A DNA stretch of 10,211 nt from Candidatus Neomicrothrix sp. UBA4742 (GCA_002403895.1 DHIQ01000174.1:20428-30638); one strand, 5' to 3'. Numbered from the stretch's first letter, positions 1 through 5,465 are shown. The notes: generated by a model not told the origin, from the sequence alone. Program-made: numbers and translations.

Positions 1-17
1 GGAACGATCAGACGGCC

Positions 18-770
18 TCAGCTCCCGGACAACAGGAACTGGCCCGAGCGCCGCATCTGGAGATCGAAGAAGGCGTCGTGGTCGTGGATCACGTTCTGGA
101 GGTGACCGAACAGCTCGAAGCTGAGGGTGCCAAACAACTGGGTCCACACCAGTAGGCCGCGGGAGATGATCGAATCCGTCGCGTCAAGCTCGGCGAATCC
201 CCGCACCAGATCGAAGTCAGCCCGCACCGGCTTGGGGACCGGGGGCGATGCGCCCGCCACGATCTCGCCGGAGGCCACCCCGTCGCTGACCAGGCGCAGG
301 AACACCAGGCTCACCCGGCTGGCCGGATCGATGGTGTCCTGCGGGGCGCGGTACCCCGGCACCGGGCTGCCGTAGATAAGGGCGTACTCCTGGGGATTGG
401 CGATGGCCCACGACCGCAGCGCCTTGGCCATGGCCAGCCAGCGGCCCAGCAGATCGGGGCGCCTCCGGGTGGCGTCGGCCTGCTCCAGCGCCTCGCCGAC
501 GGCGTCGTAGGCGTCGACGATGAGCGCGGTGAGCAGGTCGTCGCGGCTGGGGAAGTAGCGGTAGACGGCCGACGACACCATGCCCAGCTCGCGGGCCACT
601 GCCCGCAACGACAGCGCGGCAGAACCTTCCTCGGCCAGGTGACGTCGGGCGATGTTCTTGATCTCGACGGTGAGCTCGGCCCGCACCCGGTCCCGTGCCC
701 CGGTGGCCTTCGTCGACCGGCTCGTCGATCCGCTCCTTGTCGGCTCGGTGGTGGAGGACTTACGGCTCAT
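18..770 (-). CDS. TetR/AcrR-family transcriptional repressor with WHG-type C-terminal domain
   Basis: A 250-residue DNA-binding repressor. Residues 1-28 are a Ser/Thr/Arg-rich tail. Residues 31-77 form the TetR N-terminal domain, with the helix-turn-helix at about 53-72 (LSLRAVARELG then SSAVYRYF). The C-terminal ligand domain contains EYALIYGSPVPGY (128-140), a signature I associate with the WHG-type TetR C-terminal family. The ATG at 770 is chosen because conserved TetR sequence begins soon after it and a weak purine-rich stretch (CTGGGGGC) precedes it. The frame stays open upstream, but that extension would run across the operators at 792-876. The gene is divergent from the F420-type oxidoreductase at 906, and the gap between them holds palindromes that are the obvious binding sites. 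Inference: it represses itself and the oxidoreductase and is released by a small hydrophobic ligand, which cannot be named from sequence. Confidence 0.93.
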   Translation of the reverse strand: MSRKSSTTEPTRSGSTSRSTKATGARDRVRAELTVEIKNIARRHLAEEGSAALSLRAVARELGMVSSAVYRYFPSRDDLLTALIVDAYDAVGEALEQADATRRRPDLLGRWLAMAKALRSWAIANPQEYALIYGSPVPGYRAPQDTIDPASRVSLVFLRLVSDGVASGEIVAGASPPVPKPVRADFDLVRGFAELDATDSIISRGLLVWTQLFGTLSFELFGHLQNVIHDHDAFFDLQMRRSGQFLLSGS

Positions 771-791
771 GCCCCCAGTCTGACCCAAAAT

Positions 792-801
792 CGAGAGCAC
801 T
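792..801. promoter_or_regulatory. operator half-site of the divergent tetR/oxidoreductase region
   Basis: The 10-mer CGAGAGCACT is identical to the left arm of the palindrome that starts 19 bp further on at 811. The matching right arm is not present (TGGCAAG follows). It lies on the repressor-gene side of the gap, 22 bp upstream of the tetR start codon, where a bound protein could block transcription of the repressor itself. It may be a degenerate third site. Confidence 0.5.
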
Positions 802-810
802 GGCAAGATT

Positions 811-827
811 CGAGAGCACTGCTCTTG
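811..827. promoter_or_regulatory. TetR operator 1 (17-bp palindrome overlapping the -35)
   Basis: CGAGAGCA-C-TGCTCTTG is an inverted repeat with 8-bp arms around a single centre base and one mismatch. Its right end overlaps the first bases of the -35 hexamer TTGACA (825-830) of the oxidoreductase promoter. It is nearly identical to the palindrome at 860-876, whose centre is 49 bp away. Dyads of this size next to a tetR gene are typical TetR-family operators. That the adjacent TetR is the binder is inferred. Confidence 0.82.
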
Positions 828-853
828 ACATGGCGGCCCGGCTCCGTCATGAT
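825..853 (+). promoter_or_regulatory. sigma70-type promoter of the deazaflavin oxidoreductase gene
   Basis: A consensus -35 TTGACA (825-830) is followed by a 17-bp spacer and a -10 of CATGAT (848-853, 4 of 6 matches to TATAAT). The expected transcription start is near 860, giving a 5' leader of about 46 nt that contains the AGGAG ribosome binding site at 895-899. One operator overlaps the -35 and the second begins at the expected start point, so bound repressor would block polymerase at both ends. Confidence 0.72.
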
Positions 854-859
854 CACTTT

Positions 860-876
860 CGAGAGCAGTGCTCTCG
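860..876. promoter_or_regulatory. TetR operator 2 (perfect-arm 17-bp palindrome at +1)
   Basis: CGAGAGCA-G-TGCTCTCG has two perfect 8-bp arms around one centre base. It is the best-formed copy of the element seen at 811-827. It covers the predicted transcription start and the first bases of the leader of the oxidoreductase gene. The unusually clean symmetry argues for a real protein-binding site. Confidence 0.87.
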
Positions 877-905
877 CCCTGGCAATCCAATCTCAGGAGC
901 CCGCC

Positions 906-1367
906 ATGAACGACCAAACCGCCCAGCACCACTACGGCAAGCCCGGATGGTTCACCCGCAACGTCTTCAACCGTGCCGTCGCCTTTCTCACCCGCCGTGG
1001 GGTGAGCGTGTGGGGCTCACGTGAGCTCCGGGTCCGGGGGCGCAAGAGCGGCGAATGGCGCGCCGTGCCCGTCAACGTGTTGACCTATGGCGACGAGCGT
1101 TACCTCGTCGCCCCCCGGGGCCACACCCAGTGGGTGCGCAACCTGCGGGTCGCCGGCCGCGGTGAGCTGCGGGTCGGCCGCCACGTCGAGACGTTCCAGG
1201 CCACCGAGCTCAGCGACGCCGACAAGGACGAGGTGCTGCGGGCCTATCTGGCCAAGTGGAAGATGGAGGTCGGGGTGTTCTTCGACGGCGTTGGCGCGGA
1301 GTCCCCCGACGAGGAGGTGGCCCGGATCGCCCCCCGCCACCCGGTCTTCCTCGTCGAGGCGGCGTAG
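906..1367 (+). CDS. nitroreductase-family deazaflavin (F420)-dependent oxidoreductase (Ddn-like, DUF385)
   Basis: A 153-residue single-domain protein, the usual length for the split-barrel F420-binding family that includes mycobacterial Ddn. Family landmarks are visible in order: LRVRGRKSGEWRAVPVNVL (41-59, the RKSG turn and following strand), the strand YLVAPRG (66-72), WVRNLRV (76-82), and a closing HPVFLV (145-150). Members use reduced deazaflavin F420 to reduce quinones, enones or nitro compounds; the substrate here is unknown. The ATG at 906 is preceded at six bases by AGGAG (895-899). Expression is probably controlled by the divergent TetR through the operators at 811-876, which suggests an inducible detoxification or redox role. 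The gene converges on the crotonase gene with a single base between their stop codons. Confidence 0.88.
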   Translation: MNDQTAQHHYGKPGWFTRNVFNRAVAFLTRRGVSVWGSRELRVRGRKSGEWRAVPVNVLTYGDERYLVAPRGHTQWVRNLRVAGRGELRVGRHVETFQATELSDADKDEVLRAYLAKWKMEVGVFFDGVGAESPDEEVARIAPRHPVFLVEAA

Positions 1368-1368
1368 C

Positions 1369-2235
1369 TCAGAAGTCGTCGGGGGTCGAGAGCAGGTCGT
1401 CGAAGACCGGGTCCCGGCCCTCGGCCTTGGCCGTGAACGACTCGATCATGTCCGCCGACTGCAACATGCCGGTCTGCCAGGTGGCGATGTAGTTGAGGGC
1501 ATCGGCCACGCTGTGGTCCCGGGCGTAGGTAATCATCTCCTTGGATCCCCAGATGGCCAGCGGGCTCTTGACCGCGATCTGCGCCGCCGTTTCGAGCGCC
1601 CCGGCCACCAACTCGTCGTGGGTGGCGAACACGCCGTTGACAAGCCCGACCTCGTAGGCCCGGCGGGCGGTCATCCGGCCCCCCAGGTAGGCGAGCTCAC
1701 GCACGATGGCGTCAGGGATGAGCTTGGGCAACCGCTGCAGCGTGCCCACATCGGCCGTCATGCCGATGTTGATCTCCTGGATGACGAAGAACGCATCCTC
1801 GGTGGCGTAGCGCATGTCGCAGGCCGTGACCATGTCCACCGCGCCGCCGATGCAACCCCCCTGGATGGCGGCGATGACCGGCATGCGCGCCTTCTCCAGG
1901 GCGGTGAAGCTGTCTTGCAGCATCAGTGCCGATTCCCGCAGGCGGGCCCGAACCCGGCCTTGCTCCGCCGGGGGCCGGGGGGTCTTGGTGTCGGCGCCGT
2001 CCCGGGCGGCGAGGCTGCCCCCGGTGAATACCGCCAGATCCATGCCGGCTGAGAAGTGCTTGCCCGTCGACGAGATCACGATGGCCCGGGCCCGACCCTC
2101 CGCGCTGATCCCCTTGACGATGGCCGGCAGTTCCATCCAGAACTCGGGGATCATCGAGTTGAGCTTGTCCGGCCGGTTGAGCTGGATGTGAGCGACGTGA
2201 TCGCTCTCGGTCACGTCGAAGCAGGTGTATCCCAT
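1369..2235 (-). CDS. enoyl-CoA hydratase/isomerase family protein, delta3,5-delta2,4-dienoyl-CoA isomerase (ECH1) type
   Basis: A 288-residue crotonase. HIQLNRPDKLNSM (16-28) is the N-terminal signature, GKHFSAGMDL (58-67) and IQGGCIGGAVD (124-134) form the CoA and oxyanion-hole loops, and INIGMTADVGTLQRLPK (155-171) is the ECH1-type segment. Aligned from memory to mammalian ECH1, the three catalytic acids (Asp176, Glu196, Asp204 in rat) correspond to Asp134, Glu154 and Asp162. The C-terminal stretch YARDHSVADALNYIATW (237-253) also closely resembles ECH1. The predicted role is moving double bonds in dienoyl-CoAs during beta-oxidation of unsaturated acids. The start is the ATG at 2235, with GAGGAG five bases upstream; the 15-codon extension upstream has no family similarity. 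It lies 103 bp downstream of the diiron gene on the same strand and may be co-transcribed with it. Another crotonase activity is possible. Confidence 0.9.
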   Translation of the reverse strand: MGYTCFDVTESDHVAHIQLNRPDKLNSMIPEFWMELPAIVKGISAEGRARAIVISSTGKHFSAGMDLAVFTGGSLAARDGADTKTPRPPAEQGRVRARLRESALMLQDSFTALEKARMPVIAAIQGGCIGGAVDMVTACDMRYATEDAFFVIQEINIGMTADVGTLQRLPKLIPDAIVRELAYLGGRMTARRAYEVGLVNGVFATHDELVAGALETAAQIAVKSPLAIWGSKEMITYARDHSVADALNYIATWQTGMLQSADMIESFTAKAEGRDPVFDDLLSTPDDF

Positions 2236-2285
2236 GAGATCTCCTCGAAGCCGTTCGTCTCGGTGCACGCTAACCGCCAAGCGCG

Positions 2286-2315
2286 GAACGGCGTCCCGTC
2301 GAAGGGACGCCGTTC
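2286..2315. terminator. 12-bp perfect hairpin between the diiron and crotonase genes
   Basis: GAACGGCGTCCC, a 6-base loop and GGGACGCCGTTC form an uninterrupted 12-bp stem 23 bases beyond the stop of the diiron gene. On the minus strand, the direction of transcription, it has no strong U tract afterwards. It could be an inefficient terminator or an mRNA-stabilising structure that lowers crotonase expression relative to the genes upstream. No other gene-like content is seen in the 103-bp gap apart from the crotonase ribosome binding site. Confidence 0.55.
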
Positions 2316-2338
2316 GCTTTCCCCCGGGGTGAACCCGA

Positions 2339-3472
2339 TCAGGCGCTGGCCGCCGCCCGATCCTGCGAGACGGCGTCGAACTCGAGGTACTCCTCGCCGG
2401 TATCGGCCCAGTCCTCGAACTGGATGACGCCGATCTCCTCGAAGCGGCGGCGCAGCCAGGCGTCGCTGGCGTCCAACAGGCCCAGCTTCTTGCAGTTGGG
2501 CACGATCTTGGAGAACAGCATCTGCTGGAAGATCTGCTCCTCGGGCGGGGTCTCGAGCAGGATCTTGACCATCTTGCGCCCGTCGACCCCCATCCGCTCC
2601 CACACCTCCTGCTGGAGGAAGCGGTCGCGCATGCGCACGGCGGCCTCGAACGTGAACTCCTGGCGCTCGCGCATCTCGGCGTCGCTCAGCTCGGCGTAGT
2701 ACTCCTTCAGCGACAACACGCCGAAGGCCACGTGGCGGGCCTCGTCGCTCATGACGTAGCGCAGCAGTTTCTTGAGCAGCGGCTCGTCGGTGATCTGGTG
2801 CATGAACCCGAAGGCGGCCAGGGCCAGGCCCTCCACCATGATCTGCATGCCCAGGTACGTCATGTCCCACCGGCTATCGGAGACGATGTCGTCGAGCAGC
2901 ATCTTGAGGTGGGCGTTGACCGGGTAGTAGCCGGTGCATTTCTCCTGGAGGTACTTGGCGAAGACCTCGACGTGGCGGGCCTCGTCCATCACCTGGGTCG
3001 AGGCGTAGTACTTGGCGTCGATCCACGGCACCGTCTCCACGATCTTGGCCGTGCAGATGAGGGCGCCCTGCTCGCCGTGCATGAACTGGCTGAGGCGCCA
3101 GTTGATGCTCTCGATGCCGAGCTCGGTCCATTCCTTGTCACCGAAGTTCTTGAGCGGCGAGTCGGGGTGCTCTACGACCCACTGGAACGGCCCGGCCGCA
3201 TTCGAACCCTGGAGATCGCTGATGATCCGCTCCGGATCCACCTCGATCGACCAGTCGAGGTCGGTCTCCCCGTTCCACTGCGAGGTCTTTGCCTTCTCGT
3301 AGAGCTTGTTGAGCGCGGGTCGGGCGCCCTTTTCGTAGTCCCAGGTGAAGATGGCGTCGGCGTTGTCCTCGACGGTGTGGATCACCTCGGTCACGTCGGT
3401 GTTGGCGATGGCGATGATCGCCTCGAGGTCGTTGACGTCAGCGCGGCCGAGGATGTCCTGGTCGGTTGTCAT
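2339..3472 (-). CDS. ferritin-like (R2-like) diiron-carboxylate protein, probable oxygenase/oxidase
   Basis: A 377-residue soluble helical protein with a complete carboxylate-bridged diiron site. The first half-site is Glu134 (in HGEQG) with Glu164 and His167 (in DEARHVE). The second is Glu214 (in VEG) with Glu244 and His247 (in DEARHVAFG). In both halves the first Glu is exactly 30 residues before the ExxH Glu, the internal symmetry seen in ribonucleotide reductase R2, bacterial monooxygenases and acyl-ACP desaturases. Family members activate O2; the substrate here is not recognisable and I would not call it a reductase subunit. The ATG at 3472 follows AGGAG (3482-3486) with nine bases that include seven consecutive C residues. 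The upstream tetR stop overlaps that ribosome binding site, so translation is likely coupled. A downstream dienoyl-CoA isomerase hints at lipid or acyl-CoA oxidation. Confidence 0.85.
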   Translation of the reverse strand: MTTDQDILGRADVNDLEAIIAIANTDVTEVIHTVEDNADAIFTWDYEKGARPALNKLYEKAKTSQWNGETDLDWSIEVDPERIISDLQGSNAAGPFQWVVEHPDSPLKNFGDKEWTELGIESINWRLSQFMHGEQGALICTAKIVETVPWIDAKYYASTQVMDEARHVEVFAKYLQEKCTGYYPVNAHLKMLLDDIVSDSRWDMTYLGMQIMVEGLALAAFGFMHQITDEPLLKKLLRYVMSDEARHVAFGVLSLKEYYAELSDAEMRERQEFTFEAAVRMRDRFLQQEVWERMGVDGRKMVKILLETPPEEQIFQQMLFSKIVPNCKKLGLLDASDAWLRRRFEEIGVIQFEDWADTGEEYLEFDAVSQDRAAASA

Positions 3473-3481
3473 GGGGGGGTA

Positions 3482-3487
3482 CTCCTA
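3482..3487 (-). promoter_or_regulatory. ribosome binding site of the diiron gene overlapping the tetR stop codon
   Basis: On the minus strand TAGGAG contains both the TAG stop of the upstream TetR gene (3487-3485) and the AGGAG Shine-Dalgarno sequence (3486-3482) of the diiron gene. Ribosomes ending on the regulator would sit on the start region of the enzyme. The spacer to the ATG is nine bases and consists mostly of seven identical bases (3473-3479). Confidence 0.7.
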
Positions 3488-4153
3488 GTCCTGAGGGTCA
3501 GGGTCGATGACGGGGGTGAGCGGATGGGTGGGGTCGGGACCGAGCGACGAGAGCAGGCGGGTGATGACCCCGTCCCACGGAGCGACTTCGGGGTTGTCGG
3601 CGCCGACGGCTTCGAACAGCAAGAATCCGAGGCCGACGGCATGGGCGAAGTGGACAAGGGCGGTCGTATCGAGCGCAGGATCGACCAGGCCGGCGGCCTT
3701 GGATTCGTCGACCAGGGTGTGAAGCCGCGCGGCCCGCTCGGCGAGGTGGTCGCGCAACAACTGGGCCACCTCTGGGTTGCGGCGGGCGGCGACGAACGCC
3801 TCGAGCAAGATGGCCTGGGCCGGCGAGGGCTCGCGGCTCACGAGGTGGGACCCGACCGTGGCCAACAGATCGGTGACCCGCCCGGCGAAGCGGTGCTGGG
3901 CGAACAGTTGGTCGAACTCGTCACTGGTGAACGTGCGGATGGCCTCGGCCAGCAACTCGGCCTTGCCGGAGAAGCGGCTGTAGATGGCGCCGGTGGTGAG
4001 CCCGGCCCGGCGAGCGATCTCCTGGACACCGGCGCCGTCGTAGCCACGCTCGGCGAAGACCTGGGCGGCGGCGGTCACCAGGCGCTCGCTGGTGTCGTCG
4101 ATCTCAGAGGGGTCGATCAGCAGCGGATCGCGGACGGGGGCAACATCGGTCAC
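3485..4153 (-). CDS. TetR/AcrR-family transcriptional regulator of the diiron/isomerase genes
   Basis: A 222-residue TetR repressor. The N-terminal domain spans about residues 22-70 (SERLVTAAAQVFAERGYDG), with the helix-turn-helix at 42-61 (GVQEIARRAGLTTGAIYSRF). The alpha-helical C-terminal half is the ligand and dimer domain and carries no recognisable ligand signature. The start is GTG at 4153. No in-frame alternative lies upstream, because a stop is met at 4184-4186, and no Shine-Dalgarno sequence precedes the GTG. The promoter spacing instead predicts a leaderless mRNA starting at this codon. A palindrome inside the promoter suggests autorepression. The gene is first in a minus-strand run ending in the dienoyl-CoA isomerase, so it likely controls that cluster. 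Its inducer could be an acyl-CoA, by analogy with other TetR regulators of fatty-acid genes, but nothing in the sequence proves this. Confidence 0.9.
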   Translation of the reverse strand: MTDVAPVRDPLLIDPSEIDDTSERLVTAAAQVFAERGYDGAGVQEIARRAGLTTGAIYSRFSGKAELLAEAIRTFTSDEFDQLFAQHRFAGRVTDLLATVGSHLVSREPSPAQAILLEAFVAARRNPEVAQLLRDHLAERAARLHTLVDESKAAGLVDPALDTTALVHFAHAVGLGFLLFEAVGADNPEVAPWDGVITRLLSSLGPDPTHPLTPVIDPDPQD

Positions 4154-4187
4154 CCAGCCATAATAACGATCATTATCGGACGGTCAA
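4154..4187 (-). promoter_or_regulatory. leaderless promoter of the second tetR gene
   Basis: Read on the minus strand: -35 TTGACC (4187-4182, 5 of 6), a 16-base spacer, -10 TATTAT (4165-4160, 5 of 6), six bases, then the GTG start codon at 4153. The normal distance from -10 to the first transcribed base puts +1 on the G of GTG. Leaderless mRNAs are common in actinobacteria, and the absence of a Shine-Dalgarno sequence fits. An out-of-frame ATG within the -10 (4161) would lie upstream of the transcript. Confidence 0.7.
4160..4176. promoter_or_regulatory. AT-rich palindrome, candidate autoregulatory operator
   Basis: ATAAT-AACGATC-ATTAT is an inverted repeat with perfect 5-bp outer arms plus one further inner pair, in an otherwise about 70% GC region. 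It starts at the -10 hexamer and extends into the spacer of the leaderless tetR promoter, so a bound repressor would exclude RNA polymerase. Part of its A/T content is explained by the -10 itself, which lowers confidence. Confidence 0.55.
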
Positions 4188-4236
4188 GGGGGCATCCAGA
4201 AACGGGCCGTCCGACCCAGGAACGCCTGCGCCCCAC

Positions 4237-4285
4237 CAAATCTGCAGCCGAACGCACAACTGATGTGCATTTGGCTTCAGATTTG
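4237..4285. repeat. large imperfect inverted repeat (22-bp arms), possible terminator
   Basis: The arms at 4237-4258 (CAAATCTGCAGCC onward) and 4264-4285 (ending GGCTTCAGATTTG) are reverse complements at 19 of 22 positions, with a 5-base loop (ACTGA). One mismatch can pair as G-U in one orientation. It lies 37 bases beyond the adenosine-kinase-like stop codon and upstream of the tetR promoter, so it could terminate kinase transcription. There is no U tract; the stem simply ends in ATTT on either strand. Its base composition, near half A/T, differs from the surroundings, so a small mobile or REP-like palindrome is also possible. The rest of the 169-bp gap holds only the tetR promoter. Confidence 0.65.
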
Positions 4286-4322
4286 CGGGCGGGAGGTGAG
4301 GTAGGGCCCGCCGCGGAGGGCC

Positions 4323-5321
4323 TCAGGCCGGGAGCTCGGCGGCCACCAGGGCAGCCAGGTCGACCTCGGGCCGGGCTCCGACGTGGCTGATGACCTCGCC
4401 CGCCGCCAGCGAGCCGAGCCGGGCGCAGCGCTCGAGGCTGGCGCCGTGGGTGAGGCCGAAGAGGAAACCGGCGGCGTAGAGATCACCGGCACCAGTGGTG
4501 TCCACCAACGACCCGATCGGATGGGCCGGCACCACCACCCGCTCGCCGGCCGACGTGATGATCACCGACCCCTTCTCGCTGCGGGTCAGACAGGCGATCT
4601 CGCAGTGGCCGGCCACCCGATCGGCCGCCTCGTCGAATGTGTCCACCTCGTAGAGCGAGCAGATCTCGGATTCATTGGCGAAGAGGATGTCGATGCGGTT
4701 CTCGGCCAACTGCAGAAACTCGGCTCGGTGGCGGTCGACGCAGAACGAGTCGGACAGGGTGAAGGCGACCTTCCCGCCCGCCGCCAGGGCCGCGTCCATG
4801 CCCTTGATCAAGGCGGCCTTGGCGTCGGGCAGATCCCACAGGTAGCCCTCGCAATAGACGATCTCGGCCGAAGCCACGAAGGCCTCGTCCACGTCGTCGG
4901 GTGACAGCAGGCTGGCCGCGCCCAAAAACGTGTTCAGCGTGCGCTCGGCATCGCTCGTCAACAGGATGAGGCAGCGGGCCGTGGCCGGACCCGACGCAGC
5001 CGTCGGCGCCCGGAAGTCGACGCCCACCGAGCGGATGTCGTGGCCGTAGACCTCGCCCAACTGGTCGTTGCGCACCCGGCCGATGAAGCCCACCCGGGCA
5101 CCGAGCGAGGCCAGGCCGGCGGCGGTGTTGCCCGCCGAGCCCCCCGACGCCTCGATAGCGGGGCCCATGTCGACGTAGATCTGGTGGGCCGTGTCCTCGT
5201 CGACGAGCTGCATCGACCCCTTGACCATGCCGTGGTCGGTAAGGAACGCCTCGTCGGCGTGAGCCAACACGTCGACGATGGCGTTGCCGATGGCGACGAC
5301 ATCGAGGGTCTTGTCGGTCAT
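4323..5321 (-). CDS. PfkB-family carbohydrate/nucleoside kinase, adenosine kinase type
   Basis: A 332-residue ribokinase-fold kinase that would transfer phosphate from ATP to adenosine (giving AMP) or a related sugar or nucleoside. The N-terminal substrate region is VVAIGNAIVDVLA (8-20) followed by the glycine-rich ASGGSAGNTAAGLASLG (58-74, PfkB signature 1). The C-terminal signature DTTGAGDLYAAGFLFGL (274-290) holds the anion-hole GAGD with catalytic Asp280. The pattern GPATARCLILLTSDAERTLN (111-130) is typical of bacterial proteins annotated as adenosine kinase. Length is normal for the family. The ATG at 5321 is preceded by GGAG at five bases. The frame continues far upstream, but only as the antisense of the aminopeptidase gene. 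The gene is divergent from that aminopeptidase with 144 bp between them. Substrate preference for adenosine over a sugar is not proven. Confidence 0.88.
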   Translation of the reverse strand: MTDKTLDVVAIGNAIVDVLAHADEAFLTDHGMVKGSMQLVDEDTAHQIYVDMGPAIEASGGSAGNTAAGLASLGARVGFIGRVRNDQLGEVYGHDIRSVGVDFRAPTAASGPATARCLILLTSDAERTLNTFLGAASLLSPDDVDEAFVASAEIVYCEGYLWDLPDAKAALIKGMDAALAAGGKVAFTLSDSFCVDRHRAEFLQLAENRIDILFANESEICSLYEVDTFDEAADRVAGHCEIACLTRSEKGSVIITSAGERVVVPAHPIGSLVDTTGAGDLYAAGFLFGLTHGASLERCARLGSLAAGEVISHVGARPEVDLAALVAAELPA

Positions 5322-5394
5322 GAGATCTCCGTTGGGGGGCGCCGTCGAGGCACGGTGGGCGCACCGGCTGCGACACCGGCAGGGTGAATGCGGG

Positions 5395-5418
5395 ACAGGC
5401 GTTGCTAGCACACCCTGT
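5395..5418. promoter_or_regulatory. interrupted palindrome in the kinase/aminopeptidase divergent region
   Basis: ACAGG-CGT-TGCTAGCA-CAC-CCTGT is symmetric around one centre: a perfect 8-bp core (5403-5410) and perfect 5-bp outer arms (5395-5399 and 5414-5418), with three unpaired positions each side. It lies 74 bp upstream of the kinase start and 47 bp upstream of the aminopeptidase start. It overlaps a weak candidate -35 (TTGCTA, 5402-5407) that pairs with TACGCT (5427-5432) at a long 19-base spacing. It is a candidate operator for an unknown regulator. The remainder of this 144-bp gap shows only ribosome binding sites and a CACCGGC direct repeat. Confidence 0.45.
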
Positions 5419-5465
5419 GGGGTCGGTACGCTCTCGACGTCCTCGAAGCGATCCCGGAGCAGCCC

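Noticed and set aside
771..932. N-terminal extension of the first TetR protein through the divergent promoter
   Set aside because: The extra 54 residues have no family similarity and would overlap the operators and the start of the oxidoreductase gene; the ATG at 770 fits the family.
2732..4390. 552-codon plus-strand open frame opposite the diiron and tetR genes
   Set aside because: It is antisense to two well-supported proteins, has biased composition with no domain, and runs through the hairpin and the kinase stop region.
5362..5380. Direct repeat CACCGGC x2 upstream of pepN and the kinase
   Set aside because: Seven bases repeated once in a GC-rich stretch is expected by chance and has no symmetry or promoter relation.
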